Of a stretch of DNA of 64,000 bases, positions 12,831 to 23,805 are shown in pieces; the first letter of the stretch is position 1, and every line of letters starts with the position of its first letter. The translations under genes were made by a program, and so were the position numbers. Source of the DNA: Acestrorhynchus altus (lineage: Eukaryota; Chordata; Actinopteri; Characiformes; Acestrorhynchidae). Under the pieces are notes generated by a model, which did not search any database, was not told the DNA's origin, and saw only the letters and a list, made by a program, of their open reading frames with translations. The DNA lies in assembly GCA_034509495.1 (NCBI GenBank), contig CM067525.1:4580945-4644944 (forward strand). The letters run 5' to 3'.

Positions 12831-13064
12831 GTACTGTATAAGTCGAGCAGTGATAGAGGCTGGTTGTGTAACAGTGTGGAGTGTGTTCTCTCTCTCTCTC
12901 TCTGCACACATTCATAGCTGTGTTAATATTGTTCGCTGACAGATGTGCCCACCAGGCTGTCTTTATCCACACCCATCTGAGGAATGGGCTGTATACTCTC
13001 TATTCTTCTCTCTCTTCTTCTGTTTCTCCTCTGTTCACTCTTGACCTGTTGAGAATTTCCATCA

Positions 13065-13084
13065 TCTCTCTCTCCCTCGTTCTC

Positions 13085-13122
<38 letters not shown>

Positions 13123-13201
13123 TTCAATGGTTTTCTGTTCTTTAAGCCATCTCCACTCACACTCTGCTCTTTCTTTCTGATTTATCCTCCCTCTCTCATT
13201 C

Positions 13202-13273
<72 letters not shown>

Positions 13274-13461
13274 TGTGGGTTCTGCATGTTAACTGTACTC
13301 TGCTCCAGAAAGTAACCAAACCTGATCCTGCCCTTGTGTGTGTGTGTGTGTGTGTGTTTTAACAGTCTGAATGTGGAATGTGAATAAAGAATGGCTGAGA
13401 TGACGTTTGTATTCTGAACTGCCCTCAGGTCTCTGTTCTTTGGGTAAAGAGGAACTGACTG

Positions 13462-13522
<61 letters not shown>
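13065..13522. repeat. Cluster of (CT)n, (TG)n and (GA)n microsatellites
   Basis: There are CT-rich runs at 13065-13124 and TG runs at 13208-13278, 13335-13357 and 13464-13513, the last one passing into GA. The large minus-strand His-Thr frame across the block is an artefact of these repeats. Confidence 0.95.
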
Positions 13523-13736
13523 TTGAGCCATGAAAATGCATCTGAACTTGGTGGTTCAGCTCCATCAGTTATGAAATTGACAGCTCCTCGGATCACTTCT
13601 GTTTCTGTAAATTTGAAAGCGTACACCGTTCACGAAGGCAGCTGGGTCAGAATGGCCTGAATGGTGGGTAGTTTATTGAAAGACCATCCTGCTTCTCTCA
13701 GTCCAATGATGCCCCCTTTCAATGTCTGTCAACTGT

Positions 13737-13875
13737 TATGGAGGCTCGTCTAGCAGTCATCGATGTCTCACCAAGAGGTATGCAACCCAAAAGTAGCCTC
13801 GTAGAGCCAAGACCCAGTTTCTAATCGGACTACACTTCTAATCATTTACATATCTGCCTGAGGCTGAATAAGTCT
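13737..13875 (+). repeat. Dispersed repeat, copy 1 of a pair
   Basis: Shares ordered blocks with 22427-22590 in the same orientation: TCTCACCAAGAGG, CCCAAAAGTAG, AGAGCC, CCAGT-TCTAATC-GAC and ATATCTGCCTGAG-like. No inverted ends or coding content recognised; family unknown. Confidence 0.6.
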
Positions 13876-15884
13876 GCTTCGTAACTGTGCCTCTAGCTGT
13901 TTAATGTTTATTCAGTGCCTTTTTAAAAATTAAGTCGTGATTCAGTTTCATTGTTTGTTTTTATTAAATTGTCGGGTCAGAGATTTTTCAGTGGAGCTAT
14001 AAGTTCACATCAATGAAAAACACACTATTGTATGACATCCAACCCCCCTCCTGACCGCCTCCCCCCACACACCCACACCCATCTGCACCCACCTTTCCTA
14101 ATAGCTGGAGGAGCTTTGCTCTAGTTGCTATGTCTTTGGATCTCTTCTCTACTCCCACTAGCAGGGTTCCGTTGCTGCTCTATTACATCATCTCCATTTC
14201 ACACAGCCACCAAGCCGCCAAACCAAAACAAAAATCATAGATCCTGATTCTTTATCTGGGCGGCTTTTATTTATTCATGTTTTCTCAGACGTAGCAACCA
14301 GTGGCAACATTTTTCTCCACTGACTGTGTCAGACTCTCACAGACCTGCTCACACGCCATTAAACTCCACTCTCAGCCTGATTTGAGAACAGTTTTGAGGT
14401 TTCTGTTGCACAACATCTGAGTGTTTTAATAGTAAATACCTTCAGTTCTTTTTTTTTTTAAAATAGTTTAGCTGTTTTTGGCCGTAAGACAATCACATTG
14501 CACCTGCTAATTTGATTCAGATAGAGCTTATTGCTGTATCTACGTTCAGTTATGGGTGTTTTAAGCTGATGCGCTTGGTATCAGTGTTGAGTTCTGGTCT
14601 GGTATTGACCGTGAAGAAGCACGTATCAAATAGTCAATTATTAAAGTGCAGTGCAAAATTACTAAATGACTATAGAAACGTATACTAAATGAATACGTAT
14701 ATAGTAATATTAAAATATATTAAAGTAGTTATAAATAATGACATCCATATGAGCAAAGTACTTCAATAAAGTTAATTTAGAAAAAGATAAATGGAGAAAT
14801 GCTTCGGTTAAGCTCTACAATGGTGGTGGCCTTCATTTACAGCACATTGTACAAAAAAGGGAATGAAAAAAGAAAATGTTTTTATGAAAACACATTAAAA
14901 TGTGATCACAAATGTAATTATGAAATAATAAATAAGTAGAAACTAGGGACTTTAAACAGATAAGGTGATGCAAAGCTACCAGATAAAATTATTAACAGAA
15001 AATTGAAGAATAAAATGTAGTAAAATAACTGAAAAGGGAAAAATTAAAGAGAAACTAAAAGGATGAGAAATAAAAAAAAACTGCTGGTAACAAATAATAA
15101 GGTATTAAACAATGAAATGAATATTCATTTATTAAACATAAATTATAATTGAATTTATATGTAATACATCAATTAAATATATAAAAATAAGGTGAATGAA
15201 GTGTTTGAGTAAAAGCTAAAACCTGATCCTATCTTTGAGCTATTAAATTATTAATAAATTAGTTCATTTGAATGTAACTTTTATTTGCATATTTATTTTG
15301 GTCATATAGGTCTTTCTCTGTACTTGTTCATTTTTATCAGGTGTCCTATATGAGGCCACCCTAAAGCTTCTGTTTACAGTAATAATGGTGAGGAAAGTGG
15401 TCATGGAATAACTGATCCCAGGTCAGCGCGAGAGTGTTGTGTCTTAAGAGCAGAGATGGATTCCTCCTGACCACAAAGGCTTGTGTGTGTTGACACAGTC
15501 AGGTTGAAATGAGCGGTTTGGGGGGAAAATCCACTGATGACAGGATCATGTCTGGACATGCCTCCCTAACACAGAGAACAGGTTCTTACACATAGTGATT
15601 GTTGCTTTCCACCGTCGGTGAACGCTGTGCTTTTGTTTTGACGGTTGCTCTTTATGCCCCTAGACTCCACACAGGATCCTTTTACCCCTGAGCTTAAACA
15701 CAGTAGAGCTGAAGCTCCAGCTCAAAGCCGTGGTTTTGTTTAATGTCATCAATCAGCCCGAACTCTGTCAGTGTCGTCGTTCCAGTCCACCGCCTTCACC
15801 TGCGTTCTTTTTTAATGACAGAATCTTCCCAGCTCAACTGTTCCCACTGTACAAACCACACACCTCCACTCACCGAGCACTTCA

Positions 15885-15993
15885 TTGTACCCCAATTTTA
15901 CCCCGATTTAGAAGTGCCAGTTACCCAACACACGCGATGCTCCCGATATCGGGAGGGTGAAGACAAACACACGCTTCTTCACGTACGTTTGAA
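15885..15993 (-). mobile_element. Tail fragment of the tRNA-derived SINE family
   Basis: Shares the left half (on the + strand) of the elements at 46465-46812 and 58395-58795: CCAATTTTA..GA-TT-GAAGTGCCAGTTACCCA then GGGAGGGTGAAGACAAACAC. The tRNA-like half is missing. Confidence 0.55.
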
Positions 15994-16110
15994 GCCAAGT
16001 CAAGTTTTATTGTCATCACATTACACAGGTGAATACTACAGTGTACATTAACATACACTATAAATACATTATACATACAGTGTTGCACTGTAGAAGTGAT
16101 TTGTTTATAG
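15992..16110 (-). mobile_element. Probable LINE 3' end fragment
   Basis: Read on the minus strand this ends AATAAAACTTGACTTGG, a terminus seen on common fish non-LTR retrotransposons. No coding part is left, so the assignment rests on the tail alone. Confidence 0.4.
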
Positions 16111-16508
16111 AAACTATAAAAACAATGTTCGCATTATATGTACACGGGGTATAGAATTAGATGTAGCTGTAGTGGGAGAAGGTAGTGGGAGATGGTCTTT
16201 GGTGGGTGCCGTGTATCTGAGGTCATTTCTGCTCCAGTAGTGAGTAAAGTGCAGAAGGAGTAGAAATCTGATTATTGTCTGACTCATGTAAACCCGGAGT
16301 TATCTGATTACACTGCTGCATGTAAATACGTTGAACAGATTACTGACACCTGATTTTTTTGTGATTATCGGATTGTTGCATGTAAACGTGTTCTCCAGTG
16401 CTGGTCCTCCCAGTAACTGGCACTGAGTCCAATAGAACACCATTGGTATGTGGTAGAATGGGAGATTTGCAGTAGGAACAGCATCACCAGTGTGTGTACA
16501 TCTCTCTT

Positions 16509-16509
<1 letters not shown>

Positions 16510-16564
<55 letters not shown>
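16510..16564. repeat. (CA)n microsatellite
   Basis: Uninterrupted CA dinucleotides, about 27 units. Confidence 0.95.
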
Positions 16565-16569
<5 letters not shown>

Positions 16570-16837
16570 CTATGTCCCCAAAACTTGATTTCATCCTTTA
16601 GATGCTCAGGTTAGGATCCACTTGTTCAATCACAGTGGTCTTCTCTCATTTTCTGAAAGACAGAGAGAGAGAAAATGTGTGTGAAGGGTGGGTGGTAGTG
16701 GTTTATGGTGCTTAATCCTGTACCGTCTCAGAATTGTCTTTCCCCTCCTCAGCTGACCACAGACTCCAGAGCCTATGCTTACATACTGTATGTATATTGC
16801 AGGTCACGTGCATACAAGGTTCAGCCGCAGACGGGTA

Positions 16838-17015
16838 TCATGTGGGTGGTGGGTCATACTCAGGACTGCAGTGACACTGACATGATGGTGGTGTGTTGCG
16901 CTGGTATGAGTGGATCAGACACAGCAGAGCTGTTGGAGTGTTCAAACACTGTGTCCACTCTATTAGACACTCCTATCTAGTTCCTCTACCTTGTCAATGT
17001 AAAGTTAGAGACAGA
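16838..17015 (+). mobile_element. Single-arm copy of the foldback element family
   Basis: Contains GTGGGTGGTGGGTCATACTC, ACTGCAGTGACACTGACATG, ATGAGTGGATCAGACACAGC and CTATTAGACACTCCTA in the same order as the left arm of the element at 2840-3295. No matching inverted right arm follows. Confidence 0.7.
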
Positions 17016-17173
17016 AGCTCATTATATATGTCTTATATATACGTGTGTGTGTGTGTACATATTTATACCTACTCTGAATATACTTTTGTACTTTTGGTGT
17101 TGGCCACCAAAATGAATTTTTATTTTTTTAATTTGAAGCCTTGTTTTTTTCTCTGGATTTTTTTTTTAGATTG

Positions 17174-17175
<2 letters not shown>

Positions 17176-17243
<68 letters not shown>
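17176..17243. repeat. (GT)n microsatellite
   Basis: Uninterrupted GT dinucleotides, about 34 units. Confidence 0.95.
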
Positions 17244-17246
<3 letters not shown>

Positions 17247-18887
17247 TGCGCACCCCCTCAGGCCAGTCTCTCTGTCTCGTTGTCCCCCACAGACAGGAGA
17301 ATGCATATTTACTGCATTGTTCGCTGAGCTGCAGGACTGTAATTTTGGCCTATTTTTATCAGTTAGTGGCACTGCACTGCTTCTTCCTCCTGTGGAAGAG
17401 TGTGTGGGTGAGTGTTTCTGTTTGTCTACAGCGAATGGGCCTTTGTGTGTGTGTGTGTGGGGGAGAGAGTGTGTGGGAGATTGTGTGTCGGACCTTGGGC
17501 AGATTCTAAGGCAGTGTCTTTATGTGCGTCATCGAGTGAACGGTCAGTGCTGGAAAGGTCAGTGTGCGAAGTGATGGACGCTGATGATGAGAGAGAGAGC
17601 AGGCTAACTGTAACTGAAACAATGGAGAGCCTGACTGTGGTGACCCCCCCCATAACCCCACCCCCCCGAAACCACACACAAGGTGTAGAAAACAAAACTG
17701 ATTGTTTTATTCTTATAAGAATTGATTTAAGAAATCAAAACCTCTCTGATTCAGTTCAAACGTGACACTTTTAGGAGCCTGGGCTCCCAGTGGCCATGCT
17801 CTCTCTGGTCGAGTAGGTGGCGCTCTCTCCCCACGTTAGACCCAGTGCGGTGCCATCGGCAGCCTGAGTCACCTGCCCAGTTTGTTGCATCTTAGCTTTT
17901 GCTGCTCAGCAATGATCCGATGGGGCAGTTCAAAAAGAGAAGGTGGCTTCATGTGTATCAGAGGTAGCTTGTGCTTGTCTTCACACTCGTAGTGTTGGGA
18001 GCATCCTGTGTGATTGGGGGAGAGTCCTAACGGGGTTGGCTAATTGGTACAATTATCTGATTACGATCAGATGCAGTTCAAATGTTTCACTTCTGTTCAC
18101 TTCTTTTGGAAATGGTTCAGTGAATCAAATCCGATTATTAGACCTTAACTCGCTGTTTCAGCAGTCGCAACATATTTACAGTAAAATATAAACATACGCC
18201 AGCTGTTCCAGCAGGTTATGTTTGCTTTAAAATGAGCAAATAAATTATTGAACACGATTCAAAGTATATTTTTAAATGCTAATATTCCACCGACTGACAG
18301 ACGGAGATATTCTTCAGTGCAGTAACACTGCAATTAAAATATATATTCGTTTATTAAGGCAGGGTAAAGCTTTTCAACAGATTATTTACATATTTAAATG
18401 TGCTTTAAACACACAGTTGGGTCTCCTGTGGGCAAACCCTCAGGCCTAAATTCTCAGCTCCTCATGTTCCTCATTCGGCTCTGCAGAGCTGATTCATCTC
18501 CACGTTTATTTTATTTATTTATTGTATGTAAACTCTCACAGCTGGTGCCAAACTCAACTGCTTGGTTTTGTTGTTGAAGAATCATAAGATTTAGATACAT
18601 TAAATTTTATCTACGGTCTTCAACCCCTGAAGCCACAGTCTACACGTTTGTCTTCTAACTTTTGAAGAATTTGCTGTTAATGGACTTTTCTGTATTTTTC
18701 ATTTGTTGTTTTTAAGTTGTGTGGGATTAAATTTGGTCGATTAGCTCAATTTCTCTGGTTCATCTTACCTGCTTCCCCAAACACACAACATATCCCACAA
18801 ACCCAGCAGCATCTGTCCTAATCAGTTTGGTGGTCACATTGTCCACATTCTTGCTCGTTTAGGTACGTTTCAGCATTAAAAACTGTG

Positions 18888-18950
18888 TACTAGTTAAAGC
18901 TTATTGTTAAGCTCTGCATGCTAGTGAATGCTCACATTTCCAGAAGCACA
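18888..18950 (+). repeat. Short dispersed repeat, related to 20190-20280
   Basis: Both sites share TGTACTAGTTAAAGCT-like sequence followed by GTTAAGCTC-GCATGCTAGTG. The second site carries an internal partial duplication. Family unknown. Confidence 0.5.
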
Positions 18951-19805
18951 GCTGCAACAACGAGGCTGGAGTTGTTCTCCGTTTTAGCTGTTGGAATCGG
19001 CCATTCCGCCTTAAATGGTGGATGAAGTATGAGTCTGATTAACTGCTGCACTGTCTTAAGGTGGAATTTCAGCTGTCCAAGAACTCGTAACCAACTGTGG
19101 TGGAAACCCAAACCATGACTTTTGTGTACTGTTACACCCCACACACGAACCTGGAAGCGGAGATGAAACCAGAGTGTGTTAGTCTTTTTGGAGCGGATCT
19201 GTGGTGCTGAAGGTCACCACAGCTTTGAAGAAAGACATCTTTCTCAGTCACACGGAAGGTTCGGGGTCCAGCTTTTAACGTTTTCCTCTCTTTGATGTTC
19301 TGCACATGTGCTGCCCTCTCGCCACGGTCCGGCGCGAGCAGCCCAGTCCATGCAGCTAATTTAACGCGTCCGCTTCCTCTGGACTGATTTACGTGTTTTT
19401 TTTTTTTTCCCCCCTGTTTCACTCACGCACTTTCACGCTTTCTCTTTGAAGATTTATGAACTTTCCCACATGTTGCTTACTCTTCAATGGCCCAGGCTGG
19501 GACTGTGTGCACTCGCCAGTGTTTTCAGTACTCGAACAAGACCCTTGTTCAACTTTTGAAGGACTGCTAATTAGCTGGTCAAATGTTGACCTCCTGACAT
19601 GGTCTGTCAAAAGTTCGGAAACAGGTTATTCCTTGTCAGTTTGCTTTAACTTTAACTGCGAAAGTGCTGCCCGTGGAATCCAATCCAACTTTCGCACTTT
19701 GGTGTGGCCGCTCAACAAAACTCATATCTGTTGCCGTTTTGTGTTTTTTGAAAAGTCGTGTTAAAAGCTGCTTTTCATTCCATGTAAGACATTCTAATAA
19801 ATAGA

Positions 19806-19862
19806 CAGTCTTATGCAAATGTTTGGGTACCCCTGGTTAAATCCACGGTTACATCTGTTCAT
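19806..19862 (+). mobile_element. Tc1/mariner-like terminal fragment
   Basis: CAGTCTTATGCAAATGTTTG followed by GGTACCCCTGG resembles the inverted terminal repeat of a common fish Tc1/mariner-type element. The opposite end was not found nearby. Confidence 0.45.
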
Positions 19863-20862
19863 TCTAAAACTTAATTAAATCCTAAGTTGGTGATAAAGTT
19901 AACATTTAACATTGTGGCATATATAAATATAATGTCACCAACTTTAATTTCTCTTTAATGTTAGTTAATGTTTACTGTCAGTAAATAAATAAGAATGATG
20001 AGAGAGAAATGCATTAATTTACTTATTTTTACTTTGAATATCTTCAATAGCTTGAGCAGTTCCCAGATTCAGACTCGAGAGATTCTAGTGTTTTTGCTTG
20101 ATGGTTCTAATGGTATTTCATGTGGTTGCTTTGGTCTTGCCAACTATAAGGAGTTGTTTCAAGTTCATTTAAACTCGTTTAAGCAGTTTGAAGCTGTGTA
20201 CTAGCTCCTCGTTAAGCTCCGCATGCTAGTGAAAGCTCCTCACTGAGCTCCGTGTTCAGCATATGCTCTTCTAAAGCCTTTCACTTGTTATTTGCACAAC
20301 AATAATAAAATAATAAAAGCACACATTTCCAGTCTAAGCCTTTATAGTGAAAATAAATGGAATAAATGTTACTAAAGTGTCATTTTATAAACCGTGCTGA
20401 CTCAAAAATAACAAAATGCCAAACTAACCCAGCTAGATTGATGCTAACATAACATAAATCACTATTTACCACTAATTCTCGTAATATTTACTCTCATTTC
20501 ATGTCAGATAATGCAATTTAATATTTATTAACCTGTACAAATCTATTGCACATTGTTTCAGGGTTTTGGAACATCACCAGCTATATTTTCCTGTGGGAGC
20601 CTTGATGTTGGAAAACATTGTAATTGGATCTGAAGTAAAACTGTACGATACAAGAAATCTGGTAGATGGGCTTTTTATAAGTGGTGCCACTTTAGCTGCT
20701 GGGGTGGGTTTGCTGAAAGTGCCTCCCAGTATTATCATAAAGATTGACCTTCCTTGCTTTCACTGGCCAAATAAAAAGTCCTATTTAGATTTTGCCACAA
20801 GATAAACAGCACATAAAAGCCAGTATTAGTCTCAGAGATAAATTATGCCATTATTGCATCTG

Positions 20863-20864
<2 letters not shown>

Positions 20865-20946
<82 letters not shown>

Positions 20947-20950
20947 CACA
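20865..20950. repeat. (TG)n microsatellite ending in (CG)n
   Basis: About 38 TG units followed by CGCGCGCACA. Alternating purine-pyrimidine over the whole length makes it a Z-DNA-prone tract. Confidence 0.95.
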
Positions 20951-21359
20951 TAGTTATTCTGACTTTCTGAAGGGTTTAAAGTTTGCCTTTGAAGTGGTGT
21001 GTTGACATATAAAGGTCATCAAATTCAGCCTGATTTTCTGACACTGCTGATTTATTTAGACTTTTCTTCCGTCAGCCCAGAGCTTCAATCTGAGACTCAC
21101 CAATTCAGGAACGATATCACCGTTAGCAACAGCAGACGTTTTAATGCTACCAGTATCATACTAGCTTCATCCCCCCCGGGCTACTTTCTACTCTAACCTG
21201 TAAATGTTCATATTGGAAATGCACTTTGATCTGTTTTGCTCTTGAAGCTCGGAGCACAGATCTGGAGAACATTTCCAAATCCACCAAACCATACAGCTCA
21301 AAAGTGAGCTTTATGACTTCATTCATTAGTAGGTCCTTTCAGTAAGGTTCTGTGAGATC

Positions 21360-21363
<4 letters not shown>

Positions 21364-21395
<32 letters not shown>

Positions 21396-21416
21396 GTGTG
21401 TGTATGTGTGTGCGTG
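21364..21416. repeat. (AT)n/(GT)n compound microsatellite
   Basis: An AT run (21364-21391) passes into an interrupted GT run. Confidence 0.9.
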
Positions 21417-21454
21417 CAAATAAAGAAGAAGAAGTAGAAAGTCGTTTGAAGAAC

Positions 21455-21600
21455 AATTCATGGTTTCAAATTTCTCCTGGACACCTCCAGCCAGCCCCTG
21501 CCTGTGTTCAACTCCATCACCAGGGCAAATGATTTAACATCACTAAGCACTAATTTGTCAAATTCACTCCCATGAGGAGAGCTTTGTAAATGTTTCATGA
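21455..21600 (+). repeat. Dispersed repeat, copy 1 (pair with 44015-44180)
   Basis: Both copies contain TTTCTCCTG-ACGCC/ACC, CCAGC, TTCAACTCCATCACCA-like and GATTTAACATCACTAAG in the same order, then GAGGAGA-CTTTG. Approximate ends; no coding content recognised. Confidence 0.6.
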
Positions 21601-22426
21601 ACACGGTGATGAAAAATGGACTAAATGTCGCTGCAGACAAACCAACAATGCACCATGTTTTTAATTAGCGTTAAAACTAATCAGATACATGACTGTTGAG
21701 TATAATAATTCTAACAAAGTATAATAACTAATTTCAGTTTGTGTGTCCCTATTTATTTTTGGAAACACTATTACCAATGATCTGATTGGGTGTTAGGTTT
21801 AAGGGATGTACTGGATGTACAGATGTCTTAAAAATAATAAAATAAGTTAAAATAACTTTAGTTTTGCCCAAATAATTTCATTCAGTGCATTCTTATAATT
21901 ATATTTTATGTCTGGATTTTTATCAAGATATCTGTACATTAATATACACATGTACTGTGTTTATGTCTTAAACCGACTGTAAATCGTGTCTAACAGAGCC
22001 GTCCTGTTGTTGCCCACATCTGCACTCCGTTTAGCTCGCCCGCTTTGTTTGTGCTACACAGATTGAACAGCGATCTATTACAAATCAGTCTCATTACATA
22101 CACACGCTCCTTTCAGACCCCCATCACTGTCCCCCCTTTTGCTATTTCTCTGAATGGCCAGTCAGAGATGATGGAATGCTTGTTCGGCGTTGAGTTGGAG
22201 GCTAAGCATTAGCCTCTAATCGAGTCGGGAGCAGATGGCAGCATTGTGCTTGGAGGGACGCGCTGATCATTGGGTGAATTCATTAACCCCAGTGTCATGT
22301 GCTGGTTGAGAAGGTTGACTTCTTATCACACTGGGTTGCACATCACTGAAGCTCTGAATTCAGCTCTATCATTGGCAGGATTGTAACGCTCACCACAAGC
22401 CTTCTAGAAGACGGTCAACAGGCCTA

Positions 22427-22590
22427 GTGTCATGTCTAGCCATCACAGATCTCTCACCAAGAGGTTCACTACCCAAAAGTAGTCCCTGAGAGCCTCTGTG
22501 GATGCACTTTATGCCCTCTTATGCCAAGATCCAGTGTCTAATCCGACCACGCCCGTACACATTTATATATGCCTGAGATGGAACTGGATA
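22427..22590 (+). repeat. Dispersed repeat, copy 2 (pair with 13737-13875)
   Basis: Shares TCTCACCAAGAGG, ACCCAAAAGTAG, AGAGCC, CCAGTGTCTAATC and ATATGCCTGAG with the copy at 13737, with about 30 bp of extra sequence in the middle. Confidence 0.6.
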
Positions 22591-23199
22591 TAACAGTAAA
22601 TCATAAGTCAGGTTATGATTGGCTTGATGTAATGGTCAATAATTTAATTATCGTAACTGAATGCACAGATGGGCTTCCTACTCCAGCCCTGGTCAGTCAG
22701 AGTGTAACATCATAGGTTCCTCTCTCATATTCCGTGCCATAAACAGGGAAAAAAGTGTTTATTTTGGATGAACTAGAGCCGCTGTAGGCCACGTCCTCAT
22801 GGAGCCCCCGCTGGTGCGGTTGTGAGGTGTATCTGAGTGTGGTCTGAAAGTGCGCCCCAGCATGACTTACTGCAGCCTGTTGTTAGGAACAAAATTGCAC
22901 CTGTCACAAGTTCCCAGGCAATCGGCTGATGAATGGCTAGCTCCACCTCTTCATCTTCTCCCAGACTCTACCGTGAATCTCTTTGCCGAAGCCGGCGGAA
23001 TGATGGCTGTAAGGCACTAATGACCAATAGCCTTGGCCACAAGGTCTGCAAATGCAGCCAACTTGGAAGCATGTGCTGCAACTGAGCCTGTTTCCTTGGG
23101 CAGCTTATGCTGGAGAAGGTCCTATTCCTCAAGCAAGTTTGGACATCTACGTGATGTGGATGTGTGCAACGCTTAGGTAATATTATGGCCTTTGAGTTG

Positions 23200-23320
23200 A
23201 GTTTGAGTGAGTTTCCCCACCCTGTTTGGCTCTTCCCCCCCATCACATACAACGCTCCCAACACTAGGAGGGTGTAGACAAGCACATGCCTCTTCAAATA
23301 CGTCTGAAGCTCTGACACAA
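23200..23320 (-). mobile_element. Tail fragment of the tRNA-derived SINE family
   Basis: CCATCACATACAACGCTCC, CACTAGGAGGGTGTAGACAA and ATGCCTCTTCAAATACGTCT match the + strand left half of the elements at 46465 and 58395. It abuts the different SINE that starts at about 23325. Confidence 0.55.
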
Positions 23321-23324
23321 CAGT

Positions 23325-23805
23325 TAAGACATCTCAGCCGGCCAGCGTGTGCAGGCCTGGGGTTTTGGGTTCGATCGCTGCGTGGGTCACTATCTGTGAG
23401 GACTTTGGTGTGTTCTTGCTATGTTCTCCGAGTCCACGTAGGTTTCTCTGGGTACTTTGGTTTCCTCCTGCATTCCCAAAATGCATGTGGATTGGCTATG
23501 TTAAATTGCCCCTGAGTGTGAATGTGTGACTGCCTTCTGTGGTAACCTACGATGAACTGGTGACATGTCCAGGGGGTATTCTTGCTTTGCGCCAACAATT
23601 CTGGGTCGGCTCCAGACCAGGGGTCACCAACCTGGAGAGCTATCTTCCCTCAGACTTTGGACCATAATCCTAGTTATTGAATGACTCAATGGGGTGTGTT
23701 AGATTTGGGTTGGAGTTGAAACTTGCAGGAGGATGGCTCCCTGCCCCAGACCTACTGCGACCCCCAACCAGGATGAAACCAATAAGACGATGGAGGAATG
23801 GATGG
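23325..23805 (+). mobile_element. tRNA-derived SINE of a common teleost type, interrupted
   Basis: The head has a pol III B-box-like GGGTTCGATCGC (near 23366-23377). The body contains blocks typical of abundant fish SINEs: TGTTCTCCGAGTCCACGTAG, TTTCCTCCTGCATTCCCAAA, TTAAATTGCCCCTGAGTGTG, GATGAACTGGTGACATGTCC, GGGTCGGCTCCAGAC. The body then resumes as CTACTGCGACCCCCAACCAG and ends in GATGGAGGAATGGATGGA. A separate 126-bp insertion at 23618-23743 splits it. Confidence 0.75.
23618..23743. mobile_element. 126-bp hAT-like insertion nested in a SINE
   Basis: Starts CAGGGGTCACCAACC and ends GGCTCCCTG, so both termini read CAGGG outwards. It is bounded by CTCCAGAC (23610-23617) and CCCCAGAC (23744-23751), an 8-bp duplication with one mismatch. 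Removing the element and one duplicate restores the continuous SINE consensus, which shows the order of events directly. Confidence 0.75.

Noticed and set aside
12463..12939. 158-residue Asn-rich plus-strand frame
   Set aside because: Product of the TAACAGGAATGA repeat array; equally long frames exist on the other strand over the same bases.
13000..13626. 208-residue minus-strand open frame with His-Thr runs
   Set aside because: It is the translation of (CA)n/(TG)n and (GA)n microsatellites; no domain, start context or splice support.
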